Notes: generated from the letters alone by a model not told the origin. DNA of 64,000 nt from SXVE01 sp036388895 (GCA_036388895.1 DASVQY010000056.1:60941-124940); one strand, 5' to 3'. Positions 8,830-18,573 are shown, counted from the stretch's first letter. Program-made: numbers and translations.

Positions 8830-9750
8830 GTGCAAAAAATCTCCGGTTACATAATCGTTCTGGCAATCGTTCTCGAATCAATTGTTTTCGCTTTTTACGC
8901 GCCGGCGTTTCTTTCGCTCGATAATCTGGTCAATGTCGCGCTTTCGATTGCCGTCATCGGAATTTTAGCGGTCGGAATGACGCTCGTGATTTTAACCGGC
9001 GGAATTGATTTGTCTATCGGGTCGGTCGCCGCTTTAGCCGGAGTGATTGCGGCGATAACGGCTCTCAAATTCGGAGTTTTCGCCGGATTCGCGGCGGCTT
9101 TCGCCGTCGGAATTTTCAGCGGCGCGTTTAACGGAGCCGTCGTCGCTTACTTCAAAGTTCCTCCGTTTATCGTCACGTTGGCTTTATTGACAATCGCGCG
9201 AGGATTAGCATTTATCTTGTCCGAAGGTCGTTCAGTCGGAAATCTGCCGGAAAACTTTTCGTCTTTGGGTAAATCTTCGATTTTCGGCATTCCGTTTTCG
9301 GTTTTGCTGATGCTGGCGAGCTTCGCGGCGGGATGGTTCGTTTTGCAGCGGACAACGTTCGGACGATATATCTACGCCGTCGGCGGAAACCGAGAAGCGG
9401 CTTTTTTAGCGGGCGTAAAAGTCAAATCCGTTACGCTTTGGGTTTACATTCTTAACGGTTTTTTTGTCGGACTTGCCGCCGTCGTTCTCGCGTCGCGGCT
9501 CGGCGCGGGCGTTCCGAACTCGGGTCTGCAATACGAATTGGACGTAATTGCTGCGGTGATCGTCGGCGGAACTTCCTTAACCGGCGGTCGCGGCAGCGTC
9601 GTTTCGACGCTTTTCGGCGCGATTTTCATCGGCGTTTTGAATAACGGTTTGAATCTCGCGGGCGTTGATCCTTATACGCAAAAAATTGTTTTGGGCGTTG
9701 TTATTCTGCTGGCTGTTCTCGCCGACCAATATAAAAAACACGCGATTTGA
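8830..9750 (+). CDS. Sugar ABC transporter permease (RbsC-like)
   Basis: A 306-residue integral membrane protein with about eight to ten hydrophobic segments and the BPD_transp_2 signature GGIDLSIGSVAALAGV, then VPPFIVTLALLTIARG and VIVGGTSLTGGRGSV, typical of ribose/xylose-type permeases. The start is GTG at 8830; the first membrane segment begins at once, so no earlier start is needed. It follows the binding protein by 73 bp and is followed by the hexosaminidase promoter. The usual RbsA-type ATPase is missing from this operon; the one at 48858 or another elsewhere might serve it. Confidence 0.88.
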   Translation: MQKISGYIIVLAIVLESIVFAFYAPAFLSLDNLVNVALSIAVIGILAVGMTLVILTGGIDLSIGSVAALAGVIAAITALKFGVFAGFAAAFAVGIFSGAFNGAVVAYFKVPPFIVTLALLTIARGLAFILSEGRSVGNLPENFSSLGKSSIFGIPFSVLLMLASFAAGWFVLQRTTFGRYIYAVGGNREAAFLAGVKVKSVTLWVYILNGFFVGLAAVVLASRLGAGVPNSGLQYELDVIAAVIVGGTSLTGGRGSVVSTLFGAIFIGVLNNGLNLAGVDPYTQKIVLGVVILLAVLADQYKKHAI

Positions 9751-9834
9751 AGCGATAGCTGCGGATTGTAAATCAATTTTTTGCCGATTTAACTTATATT
9801 TTCCCGAAAAAAGTTAACTTTGTATTAAATCCGG

Positions 9835-9863
9835 TTGACAGGCAACTGTTTTTGAGATTAAAT
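9835..9863 (+). promoter_or_regulatory. Sigma-70-like promoter of the hexosaminidase gene
   Basis: TTGACA at 9835-9840, 17-bp spacer, TTAAAT at 9858-9863 (4 of 6). The operator at 9876 starts 12 bp after the -10 box, nearly the same arrangement as at 7625. Confidence 0.5.
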
Positions 9864-9875
9864 TGCGTTACATAC

Positions 9876-9891
9876 AGTGGACTAGACCACG
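9876..9891. promoter_or_regulatory. NagR/DasR-type operator (hexosaminidase promoter)
   Basis: AGTGGACTAGACCACG. Both halves match 5 of 6 bases of A(G/C)TGGTCTAGACCA(G/C)T. The core TGGACTAGACCA is the exact reverse complement of the core TGGTCTAGTCCA at 7659-7670, which makes chance unlikely. It lies 45 bp before the GH20 start. Confidence 0.7.
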
Positions 9892-9936
9892 CGGATTAAA
9901 CCAAACCGATACGAAACCCCCGTTTTAAGAAAAGGA

Positions 9937-12018
9937 ATGAATATCTTTTTCCGACAGCTCTTTTTGCTTTGCGTCGTATTGTCGGCGGCGTTTTTGGCGC
10001 GGGCGCAGAACGACGCGCTGCGAATAATTCCCGAACCGAAACAGGCGCAGGCGACCGGCGAAAATTTTTCGCTCAAAAAGGGCGCGAAGATTAATCTGGC
10101 GAATTCACGAAACGAAAAAGATCGTTTCGCCGCGCTGGATTTTATTGAAGATGCGCGTTCTGCGGCGAACGTTAATTTATCAATCGGCGGCGGGAAAATC
10201 TTAATCGGACAGCTCGATCATTCGAGTATAAAAAAGGCTCTTGAAACGGCTAAAATTGATATTCCGGCGGATTTGAGCGGCGAAGGCTACGCTTTGGTTG
10301 TTTCGTCAAATAGAGTAATTGTCGGCGGAAAAACCGAAGCGGGCACATTTTACGGCTTGCAGACGTTGAAACAGCTTTTACGCGGCGAAGGGCAAAACGC
10401 GTATTTTCAGGGAGCGCGAATCGTTGATTACCCGACGATGCGTTATCGCGCTTTTTCCGACGACGTTTCACGCGGATTGGTTCCGACGGTCGAATACGTC
10501 AAGCGGCAAATTCGTACTTTTGCGATGCTGAAAATGAATATGCATTCGCTTTATATGGAGCATACGTTCGCGTCGAAATCGCACCCGCTTTTCGCGCCTG
10601 AACAGGGAAGCTACACGCCGGAAGAATTAAAGGAAATAGTCGAATACGGCAGAAAATATCACGTCGAAATCGTTCCCGAACAACAAACTTTCGGGCATCT
10701 GCACAAAGTCATTAAATACGAAAAATACAACCGCTTAGCGGAAGTGCCTTACGGCGACGTAATCACGCCGCAGGAAGAAGATTCTTACAAGTTCGTCGCC
10801 GATTTATACAAGGAGATTGACGAGATTTTTCCGTCGAAATTTTTTCACATCGGCGCTGACGAAACCTTCGAGCTCGGCGAAGGCAGAAGCCGCGAGGAGA
10901 CGAAAACGAAAGGCGTCGGCGCGGTTTATTTTGAGCACATCAACCGCGTCCGCGAAGTTTTAAAGCCGTATAACCGGCGTTTGATGATGTGGGGCGACAT
11001 CGCGCTCAATCACCCGGAGCTGATCGGCGAAATTCCGAAAGATATGATCGTGATGAACTGGGCTTACGGGGCGCGCGATTCTTACGATTCGCGCATTGAG
11101 CCGTTTCAGAAAGCCGGTTTGCAGCAATTCGTTTGTCCTTCGGTCTGGAATTTTAACTTAATTTTTCCGAACAATGAATTTGCGACGGTCAACATCCGCA
11201 ATTTTGTCCGTGACGGGCAGAAAGCGGGCGCGCTCGGCGTGATGAACACGAACTGGGACGACGACGGCGAGACGCTTTTCGAAATGGATTGGTACGGCGT
11301 CGGTTTAGGCGCGGCAGCCGGTTGGGAAAACGCGCCGCTCAATATTGAGGATTTCGACAAAAAGTTCGATTGGACGTTTTTCCGCAGCGAAAACGGTAAG
11401 TTTACCGAAAACATCAGAACGCTCGGGGCGGCGAGCAAAACTTTGGGATTGGAAAACGTCACGCAAAACGCGCTTTTTTGGCAGAACCCGTTTACGGCGA
11501 ATTTTCAAAAACGCGCACGCGAAAATCAGGAAAAAGCGCAGCAGCTTCGTTTGAGTGTCGAGTCGGTCGAAGAAAATCTAATCAAAAAAGGCGCGAGCGC
11601 GAAACGCAACCGCGAAATGATTCCGGCGATGCATTTCGCCGCCGAACGTTTCAATCATCTCGGTCGCCGTTTAATTTTAACCGAACAGTTCAGCCGCGCT
11701 TATTGGGACGCATATCTCAATATGTCGGACAGACCGAAAGTGCGGAAACTTTCGTGGTATTCCGGGGCGATTTACAACTACACGCGCGAAATGGCGGAAG
11801 AACTCGCCGAAATGAAAAGAAGATATCGAGAGCTTTATCTGGCTGAAAACAAACCGTCGCATCTGGAAAGCGTTCTTGCGCGTTACGACCAAGCGATTCA
11901 AATGTGGCTCGAAAAATCGCAGCAGATCAATCAGGCTTTAACGCAGTACAGCGAGACTGGCACGATTCCGCCGCCCGAACGATTCGGTTTGGATTATCGT
12001 CCACTGCAAAAAAGATAA
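9937..12018 (+). CDS. GH20 beta-N-acetylhexosaminidase, secreted
   Basis: A 693-residue protein with signal peptide (residues 1-24, cleavage after RAQ), a GH20b-like N-terminal domain (RIIPEPKQAQA to about 130; GKTEAGTFYGLQTLKQLL) and a TIM barrel. The catalytic pair Asp308-Glu309 sits in FHIGADETFELG, matching the GH20 DE motif used in substrate-assisted hydrolysis of terminal GlcNAc/GalNAc. Barrel motifs MRYRAFSDDVSRG and VIPEQQTFGHLHK-like EIVPEQQTFGHLHK are present; the C-terminal third is helical and unassigned. The gene has its own promoter with a NagR/DasR-type operator, so induction by amino sugars is likely. An AAGG lies only one base before the ATG, so translation initiation may be inefficient or the start slightly different. 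Confidence 0.88.
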   Translation: MNIFFRQLFLLCVVLSAAFLARAQNDALRIIPEPKQAQATGENFSLKKGAKINLANSRNEKDRFAALDFIEDARSAANVNLSIGGGKILIGQLDHSSIKKALETAKIDIPADLSGEGYALVVSSNRVIVGGKTEAGTFYGLQTLKQLLRGEGQNAYFQGARIVDYPTMRYRAFSDDVSRGLVPTVEYVKRQIRTFAMLKMNMHSLYMEHTFASKSHPLFAPEQGSYTPEELKEIVEYGRKYHVEIVPEQQTFGHLHKVIKYEKYNRLAEVPYGDVITPQEEDSYKFVADLYKEIDEIFPSKFFHIGADETFELGEGRSREETKTKGVGAVYFEHINRVREVLKPYNRRLMMWGDIALNHPELIGEIPKDMIVMNWAYGARDSYDSRIEPFQKAGLQQFVCPSVWNFNLIFPNNEFATVNIRNFVRDGQKAGALGVMNTNWDDDGETLFEMDWYGVGLGAAAGWENAPLNIEDFDKKFDWTFFRSENGKFTENIRTLGAASKTLGLENVTQNALFWQNPFTANFQKRARENQEKAQQLRLSVESVEENLIKKGASAKRNREMIPAMHFAAERFNHLGRRLILTEQFSRAYWDAYLNMSDRPKVRKLSWYSGAIYNYTREMAEELAEMKRRYRELYLAENKPSHLESVLARYDQAIQMWLEKSQQINQALTQYSETGTIPPPERFGLDYRPLQKR

Positions 12019-12105
12019 TTAAAAAATTAAGTAAACGCGGGAAAAAATTGTCCGCACAAGATCAGGAACTAAAACTTCTAAAAATCTCTTTTCGAGGAAA
12101 AGCAT

Positions 12106-15100
12106 ATGAAAAGCATAAAAAAATTTGCATTCGGATTACTATCAATATTCGTCTTTTCGGCAGTATTGGCTGGCACCGCGTTTGCGCAACAAATTACAGC
12201 AACTTTAACCGGAACGATCACCGACCCGAACGGAGCGGTTGTTCCCGGCGCTATTGTTACGGCTAAGTCGGTTGAAACAGGACAATCGAAAACGGCGACA
12301 ACCGGGGACCAAGGAAATTATACGATACCTTTTCTGCAGCCCGGCACTTACAACGTAACAATCGAAAAAGCCGGTTTCGCCAATACTGTTCGCGAAAATA
12401 TTCGGCTTGAAATCGCGCAGACGGCGAGCATTGACGTAACGCTGGGCGTTACAGCCGGAACGGTGGATGTAACGGTTGAGGGTAATGAAACGCCGCTTCT
12501 GCAAACGGAAACGTCCAATTTGGAAACGACTATCGAAGAGAAACTCGTTGATGATTTGCCGTCGCTCGAGAGAAACATTTTCTCGTTCGTTAATCTGGTT
12601 CCGGGAACAATTGATACAAACGCCGCTTTGGGCAATCCGAATAGCCAAATCGGTTCGTCGGGCAACCGGAATTTTTTCGATTCTAACTTTGCTGTTAACG
12701 GTGGGCGTGCTTCGACAAACGATAATTTGCTGGACGGCGTAACAAACACTATCGGCGATTTTAACGGCGTGGCAATCTCGCCGCCGCAGGACGCGGTGCG
12801 CGAGTTCAAAGTCGTCTCGGGCGTCGCGCCCGCCGATTACGGACGAACCGGCGGCGGTATCGTTACGGTTTCTTCAAAAGCCGGAACGCGAAAATTTCAC
12901 GGCGCGCTTTACGAATATTTTCAGGACGGAAACTTAAACGCCAACGGGTTTTTCAACAATCGGCGCAGCCTACCCCGTGTCAATACTTCTTCGAAGCATC
13001 AATTCGGAGGCGCGATCGGCGGTCCCATTTCCTTTTTTAATTTTGGAGAAAACGACGGCGGCGTGTTTAGAAAAATTGCAAATACTTTCTTTTTTGCCAA
13101 TTATGAAGGTCGGCGCGAAAAAAATCCGTTCACTCGCGTGACGACCGTGCCAACGGCTCGGATGAGAACGGGCGATTTCGGCGAGCTTTTGACCGGTGCA
13201 GTGCGAACCGGGGTAACAAATGCTGACGGAACGCCTGCACTGTTCGGGCAACTTTACAATCCGTTCAGCCCGCTTACCACCGTTGGAACAACTTCCCGAC
13301 GTCAAACGTTTGCTAACAATAATCTCAGCACTTTGCCGACTTGCACGGCGGCAACCAACCGAGTTACGACTCCGTGTCTGGATCCCGTAGCGTTAGCCGT
13401 TTTGCAGTATATTCCGCTGCCGAATCGTCCGGGTTTAATCAACAATTACGCTTTTGCCGACAATATTGATTTTACGCGCGACATCGTTTCCGGTCGCATT
13501 GATCATACGGTTTCGGAAAAACAAAACTTTTTCGCGCGTTTTAGCTTCGAGAAAAGACGCAACGCGCCGCCGAGCTTTCTCGGATCAATCGCTTCGAACG
13601 TGACGGTTCAGAAAGATACGTTTTTTAACGGAACGTTCAATCACGTTTACAGTCTGCGCGACAATTTGATTAACAATTTTCGCTACGGCTACACGCGCGC
13701 GCATGCCACGCAGGCGGCGAACAGCCTCGGTTTCGATCCGACTACGCTCGGCTTGCCCGCTTATCTGCGCGACGCTGCTTCGGCTTTGATTTTTCCGACG
13801 TTCACCATCGGCGGCGGAAGTGTGGAATCAACTATCGCCGCAGGAGAATTAGCAACCGGATTGGTCGGCGGCGCTGGCAATGATCAGCCGCGCGACACGC
13901 ATTCGGCGGGCGATTCGATGACGTATATCAGCGGCGCGCACACAATCCGTTTCGGGGGCGAATATCGTTTATATCGCTTTTACCCGTTTCAGTTCAACAC
14001 GCCCACCGGTAGCTTTACTTTCTCTCGTGCGGCAACCGCTGGTCCTATCGTGACGCCTTCAACAGCCATTACGCCGATTGAAGCGGCAGGTTCGTCGCTC
14101 GCTTCATTCCTGCTCGGAATTCCGAGCGGCATCAGCCGCGAAGTTCAGGTGCCGATTACCGTTTATCATCATTACGGCGCCGCGTTCGTGCAGGACGATT
14201 GGAAAATCTTTCGCAATCTGACGCTCAATCTCGGTCTGCGCTGGGATTTTGAAACCGGTACGGCAAGCCCACAGCGCCTTGTGACGAGTTTCGATTTCGA
14301 GGCGCCTTCGCCGATTCAAAGCGCGGTGCAGACGCGGCTCGCCACGTTCACGCTCGATCCGGCAGTAGCCGCGCTAAACAACTCGAATATCAGAAATCTG
14401 ACCGGCGTACTCGATTTTCCCGAAGGCTCGCAGCAGGAAACCGATTACAAACGCTTCGCTCCGCGCATTGGCTTCGCTTACAGCCTCAACAGCAAAACGA
14501 CTCTGCGCGGCGGGTTCGGAATGTTCTACCTGCCAATTTCGCTCGAAGGCGCCTCGGCGCTCGGCACGAGCTTTATTGATTCGCAATTGCAAAGTGTGCT
14601 GACGACTTCGCAGGTCACGAGCAGTACGGTCTTTCTGTCGAATCCGTTTCCGAACGGTGTTCGACCGGCGACCGGCAACACGCTCGGCAATCTGACTTCG
14701 CTCGGACAAAACATCACCAATGTCGTTTATCCGCGTCCCGAAACGGCATATAATATGCAGTATAACTTGGTTTTGCAGCGCGAGCTGGCTAAAAACCTCG
14801 TTCTCGACATCGCTTACGTCGGCAGCCGCGGACGCAATCTGCCGTCGCGCAACATCGAGCTTAACCAGCTTTCGCCCGACGTTTTGAACTACGCCCGCGC
14901 CAATTTCAACCAGCCGAATACGTGCAGCAACCTGGCGCTGCCGACGCAGCCGGGACAACAGGTGAATCTTAATATTTCGTGCGCGAGCATCGCCACATTT
15001 CTGTCGCAGCAGGTAAACAATCCGTTTTACACCCTGACGCCCGGTTCGCCTCTGAACAACTTAACGGTCGCGCGTGCTCAACTGTTGCGCCGTTTTCCGC

Positions 15101-15921
15101 AGTATCAATCGGTTTCGCAATTAAGCCCGAACATCGGGCGAAGTGACTACAACGCGCTGCAAGTTAATTTGCAAAAACGCTTCAGCAACGGGTTTTCGTT
15201 TCTCGGAAATTACGTCTGGTCGAAATTGCTCGATACGGGCGGCGTCGGAAACGGCGCGCGTTTCACCGACCCGACCAACGCCGAAGACGTTTTCAACTTC
15301 GACGAAGAATATTCGTATTCGACACTCGACGTGCCGCATCGCTTTACGGCGAGCTTTACGTATGAATTGCCGTTGGGCAAAGGCAAACGCTTCGGCTCGA
15401 ACTTCGGCGCCTTGACCAACGCTCTGTTCGGCGGCTTGCAAATTTCCGGCACCGGCGTTTGGCAGACCGGCGCGCCGATCACGATCACCAACTCGGTCGG
15501 ATTTACCGGAAACGGCGGATTGACCGGCGTGAACAACTCTCAAATTCGACCCAATCGCGTCAGCGGAGTTGATCCAATGGCTGGCGATTTCGGCGAGCGC
15601 GTGCGTCAAGGCTTGTCTGTCTTTAATCCGGACGCTTTTACTCCGGCAAACGTCTCGAATTACGAGTTCGGCAACGCCGCCCGCACTTACAATGACATTC
15701 GCCGCGATAATTACAAAAACGTAGACTTGTCTGTCATAAAAAACATTGCTTGGAGCGAAGGCAGACAGCGCGTCCAGCTTCGCGCCGAATTCTTAAACGC
15801 CTTCAACTTAGTCGTTTTCGGCACGCCGGTTTTGACGTTCGGCAGCAACACGTTCGGAACTGTCACGACGCAGGGCAACCGTCCGCGCATTATTCAGCTC
15901 GTCGGACGTTATACGTTCTAA
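12106..15921 (+). CDS. TonB-dependent receptor, Oar-like with carboxypeptidase-regulatory domain
   Basis: A 1271-residue outer-membrane protein. Signal peptide residues 1-28 (ends AFAQQ). Residues about 30-125 form a carboxypeptidase-regulatory-like Ig fold (GTITDPNGAVVPGA, GNYTIPFLQPGTYNVTIEKAGF). Then a plug domain (about 130-250; FAVNGGRASTNDNLLDGV, GGGIVTVSSKAGT) and a large beta-barrel ending in RYTF, the terminal Phe expected for BAM assembly. This architecture is expanded in Acidobacteriota and probably takes up oligosaccharides or other large nutrients with TonB/ExbBD. A good Shine-Dalgarno (GAGG, 8 nt before ATG) supports the start. It lies between the hexosaminidase and a cytoplasmic-membrane permease, so glycan uptake is the natural guess. 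Confidence 0.92.
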   Translation: MKSIKKFAFGLLSIFVFSAVLAGTAFAQQITATLTGTITDPNGAVVPGAIVTAKSVETGQSKTATTGDQGNYTIPFLQPGTYNVTIEKAGFANTVRENIRLEIAQTASIDVTLGVTAGTVDVTVEGNETPLLQTETSNLETTIEEKLVDDLPSLERNIFSFVNLVPGTIDTNAALGNPNSQIGSSGNRNFFDSNFAVNGGRASTNDNLLDGVTNTIGDFNGVAISPPQDAVREFKVVSGVAPADYGRTGGGIVTVSSKAGTRKFHGALYEYFQDGNLNANGFFNNRRSLPRVNTSSKHQFGGAIGGPISFFNFGENDGGVFRKIANTFFFANYEGRREKNPFTRVTTVPTARMRTGDFGELLTGAVRTGVTNADGTPALFGQLYNPFSPLTTVGTTSRRQTFANNNLSTLPTCTAATNRVTTPCLDPVALAVLQYIPLPNRPGLINNYAFADNIDFTRDIVSGRIDHTVSEKQNFFARFSFEKRRNAPPSFLGSIASNVTVQKDTFFNGTFNHVYSLRDNLINNFRYGYTRAHATQAANSLGFDPTTLGLPAYLRDAASALIFPTFTIGGGSVESTIAAGELATGLVGGAGNDQPRDTHSAGDSMTYISGAHTIRFGGEYRLYRFYPFQFNTPTGSFTFSRAATAGPIVTPSTAITPIEAAGSSLASFLLGIPSGISREVQVPITVYHHYGAAFVQDDWKIFRNLTLNLGLRWDFETGTASPQRLVTSFDFEAPSPIQSAVQTRLATFTLDPAVAALNNSNIRNLTGVLDFPEGSQQETDYKRFAPRIGFAYSLNSKTTLRGGFGMFYLPISLEGASALGTSFIDSQLQSVLTTSQVTSSTVFLSNPFPNGVRPATGNTLGNLTSLGQNITNVVYPRPETAYNMQYNLVLQRELAKNLVLDIAYVGSRGRNLPSRNIELNQLSPDVLNYARANFNQPNTCSNLALPTQPGQQVNLNISCASIATFLSQQVNNPFYTLTPGSPLNNLTVARAQLLRRFPQYQSVSQLSPNIGRSDYNALQVNLQKRFSNGFSFLGNYVWSKLLDTGGVGNGARFTDPTNAEDVFNFDEEYSYSTLDVPHRFTASFTYELPLGKGKRFGSNFGALTNALFGGLQISGTGVWQTGAPITITNSVGFTGNGGLTGVNNSQIRPNRVSGVDPMAGDFGERVRQGLSVFNPDAFTPANVSNYEFGNAARTYNDIRRDNYKNVDLSVIKNIAWSEGRQRVQLRAEFLNAFNLVVFGTPVLTFGSNTFGTVTTQGNRPRIIQLVGRYTF

Positions 15922-15925
15922 AAAG

Positions 15926-15998
15926 ATGTCAGATATCAGGTGTTAGATACCAGTCTTTACGATTTAATCTAACATCTGACATCTAGCATCTGACATCT
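15926..15998. repeat. Inverted pair of four-unit 7-bp arrays
   Basis: Left arm 15926-15953: ATGTCAG, ATATCAG, GTGTTAG, ATACCAG. Right arm 15968-15998: TCTAACA, TCTGACA, TCTAGCA, TCTGACA, TCT. The arms are reverse complements in register with a 14-nt loop. The array starts 5 nt after the receptor stop and ends 4 nt before the transporter ATG, followed by a short T run, so it may act as an intercistronic hairpin or attenuator. Confidence 0.85.
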
Positions 15999-16002
15999 TT
16001 TT

Positions 16003-17301
16003 ATGCTCGGTTTTTTAATTTTATTAATTTTTGCGGTATTCGCCGCATTGATGTTTACGCGGCGAATGCCCGCATTGCTGGCGCTTCCGGCGATGGCGAT
16101 ATTAACGGCGGCTTTGGTGAAGCTGCCGTTTATCAACATTTTAAATGACATAATCGCCGCCGGAACGATAAAGCTCGCTCCGGTTTACGTCGCGGTTTTC
16201 GCCGGGGCGATGATGGGGCGCGTGATGCTGCAAACCGGAATCGCGGAAGCAATTATCAAACGGGCGGCGGAGTTCGGCGGCGATAAACCGATTGTCGTGG
16301 CGTTCGGGTTAATGATTGTCACGGCGATTCTTTTTACGACTTTGCAGGGCTTGGGCGCGATCATCACGGTCGGTTCACTTGTTTTGCCGATTTTGATGAG
16401 CCTCGGCTTGCCGCGCCGTTTGGCGGCGACGCTTTTTTTGCTCGCTTTCGGAACGGGATTTATTTTCAACCCGATTTTGTTCACTCTTTACCGGCAATTA
16501 TTGAAAATCGAAGCGAATGCCGCTTTGCCGAGTGAAGTAGTGAGTTTCGCTTTCGCGCTTTTGGGCGTGATGATCGTTGTTGTCGTCGTTTACAGTTTAA
16601 TCGAAGCGAAGCGGTCAGGAGAGACTTTGTTTTGGGCGGTCGAGTCGAAGGAAGAATTTCTCGATAAAAATTTCAAACGCGACGTGCCGCTTATCTCGCT
16701 TTTGACGCCGATTATCCCGCTCGTTTTATTTTTCGGATTCAATTATTTCGGCATAAAAATTGATTTTATCCCGGCGTTTATCATCGGCTCGCTGTTCGGC
16801 GTTTTGACGACCGAACCGCGAAATGCAATCAAAAATTTATCGGCGGCGGTCGTGCGCGGGATCGAGGATGGCGCTCCGGCGGCGATTTTGATGATGGGCA
16901 TCGGAATGCTTCTGAATGCGTTGAGTTTGCCGGACGTAAAAGCCGCGCTCGAACCGCTTATCAAGGCTTTGCCGGTGCAGTCGGCGATTTCTTACGTTTT
17001 GTTTTTCGGTTTGTTGTCGCCGCTCGCTTTGTATCGCGGACCGCTCAATGTTTTCGGCGTCGGCATCGGCATTTTTACGATTATGTTCGGCGCGGGAATT
17101 TTGCCTGCGCTGGCGATTCTCGCAGCGATTATGTCAATCGTTCAGGTGCAAAACGTTTGCGACCCGACGAATACGCACAACGTCTGGATTGCCAATTTTA
17201 CAGGCGTTCGCGTCGAAGAACTGACCAAACAAACGCTTTTGCCGATGATGATTGTTTGCATTGTCGGTTTGATTATCGCCGTATACATGTTTTTCGGATG
17301 A
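16003..17301 (+). CDS. Ion transporter superfamily-type permease (substrate unknown)
   Basis: A 432-residue, very hydrophobic protein with about eleven to twelve membrane segments. It has the two-half layout of the ion transporter superfamily (citrate/dicarboxylate/gluconate type): LGAIITVGSLVLPILMSLG and FGTGFIFNPILFTLY in the first half, GLLSPLALYRGPLNVFGVG and QNVCDPTNTHN in the second. Substrate cannot be told from sequence; an organic acid or sugar acid would be usual. The ATG follows a heptamer array by four bases and has no Shine-Dalgarno. It precedes a secreted unknown protein in the glycan locus. Confidence 0.65.
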   Translation: MLGFLILLIFAVFAALMFTRRMPALLALPAMAILTAALVKLPFINILNDIIAAGTIKLAPVYVAVFAGAMMGRVMLQTGIAEAIIKRAAEFGGDKPIVVAFGLMIVTAILFTTLQGLGAIITVGSLVLPILMSLGLPRRLAATLFLLAFGTGFIFNPILFTLYRQLLKIEANAALPSEVVSFAFALLGVMIVVVVVYSLIEAKRSGETLFWAVESKEEFLDKNFKRDVPLISLLTPIIPLVLFFGFNYFGIKIDFIPAFIIGSLFGVLTTEPRNAIKNLSAAVVRGIEDGAPAAILMMGIGMLLNALSLPDVKAALEPLIKALPVQSAISYVLFFGLLSPLALYRGPLNVFGVGIGIFTIMFGAGILPALAILAAIMSIVQVQNVCDPTNTHNVWIANFTGVRVEELTKQTLLPMMIVCIVGLIIAVYMFFG

Positions 17302-17382
17302 ACGACAAAATCGTTTAAGACTGACAAATTCGCCATTCATTTCAAAATTTTCACATTTTAATAAAGGAAAAATTTTACGCTG

Positions 17383-18555
17383 ATGCACATCAACAAACAC
17401 AACAAATATTTCATCGCGTTTTTCGTTCTCGTCGCGTCAGTGTGCGCGGCGAACGCCCAAAATAAAATGCAAATCGCCGCGCCGAACGGTCAGATGTATG
17501 CGCTCGCGGGCAGAGACCGGCAGCGCAACGCCGATGAAATCGTTTATTACACGCTCGAATATTACAAAAAAAATCCGACCAATTCCGCGGGCGCCGATGT
17601 TCTCGTCATTGACGACAAAATCGCGTTAATTCAAGATCGCGCGGGCGCGGTTTATATCGAGCGTAAAACCGATCCGGGCGCGATTAAAACCGACGGAAAG
17701 GGCTATATTTTGAGCGGCAACGGCGCGGGGCGAAAATGGATTTTGGCGAATTTGAAAGCAGGCGACGCCGTGAAATTAGGCGAGGCGCCGGCAGTCGTGA
17801 CAAACGCAAACGGCGAAGTCGCGCCCGCCGCGAGCATTCCTTGTTTCGCCGGAGCTTATTACCGCAAAGCCGTGACGAGCTTTGACGTTTGGACGGGAAT
17901 CGCCGGAATAATCAAGCTGCCGACGCCGAAAGTAGACGAAAATCGTTTGAGCGAAAAAGACAAACAGCCGCTCGATAATTTTTCGGTTTACGTCGGCGGA
18001 CGCGCAGGCGAAAAGGAAATTGACGCCGGTTTGACGTGGTCGTTTACAAAGGACGAAAACGGAAAACAGAGCGAGCGCCGCAACGCGTGGCGACCTTTCT
18101 GGCGTAACGAGACGTGGAACAACGCGCCCGCCGAAAAACAGTTTTACTGGTACCCGGGCGATGTCGTGCAAATCGCCGTTTTCGTCGTCGGACCGAAAAA
18201 GCTGCGCCTCGTCATTGCCGACGCGACTCCGCAGCCGAAAAGAGTTTTTCAAACGGATTTTGATGCCGCCGGATTCGCTCCGAACGTCGCGCGGCAATTC
18301 AAACGCGTGAACGCGATTGATCAGTTCGGCAACGAAGGAAAACCCGTCCAACCGACGAAAGCCGAAGTCACCGGCGCCGAATGGCTGCAAACGGTTCTCT
18401 TGCGCGGCGAGGGCGCAAACGCGAAACAAATTCCGATGGACAAGACGCGCTTTACCGATATGCGCTGCGCGAGCGAAGCGAACGTCGTCGTAACAACGAC
18501 GAACGCGGCGAACGGAGCGGAAAAAGTTGATATTTACGGAACGCCGAAAAGATAG
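17383..18555 (+). CDS. Secreted protein of unknown function
   Basis: A 390-residue protein with a signal peptide (residues 1-25, cleavage near ANAQN). I do not recognise a family. The mature part looks beta-rich with repeated short hydrophobic strands; the middle has the aromatic stretch AWRPFWRNETWNN and FYWYPGDVVQIAVFVVGP, which suggests a lectin-like or sandwich fold. No catalytic motif is evident. An AAAGGAAAA about 10 nt before the ATG supports the start. It sits between the permease and the second family-10-like hydrolase on the same strand, so it probably belongs to the glycan locus. The stop codon lies inside a 9-bp repeat. Confidence 0.7.
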   Translation: MHINKHNKYFIAFFVLVASVCAANAQNKMQIAAPNGQMYALAGRDRQRNADEIVYYTLEYYKKNPTNSAGADVLVIDDKIALIQDRAGAVYIERKTDPGAIKTDGKGYILSGNGAGRKWILANLKAGDAVKLGEAPAVVTNANGEVAPAASIPCFAGAYYRKAVTSFDVWTGIAGIIKLPTPKVDENRLSEKDKQPLDNFSVYVGGRAGEKEIDAGLTWSFTKDENGKQSERRNAWRPFWRNETWNNAPAEKQFYWYPGDVVQIAVFVVGPKKLRLVIADATPQPKRVFQTDFDAAGFAPNVARQFKRVNAIDQFGNEGKPVQPTKAEVTGAEWLQTVLLRGEGANAKQIPMDKTRFTDMRCASEANVVVTTTNAANGAEKVDIYGTPKR

Positions 18556-18573
18556 AAAAGATAGAAAAGATAG
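18547..18573. repeat. Three-unit 9-bp tandem array
   Basis: AAAAGATAG three times, followed by degenerate copies to about 18600. It overlaps the stop codon of the upstream secreted protein (18553-18555) and runs toward the next gene at 18633, the same placement as the 7-bp arrays but with a 9-bp period. Confidence 0.7.

Noticed and set aside
14374..14958. Minus-strand frame opposite the TonB-dependent receptor
   Set aside because: Shadow of the barrel-coding strand; no start signal and no domain.
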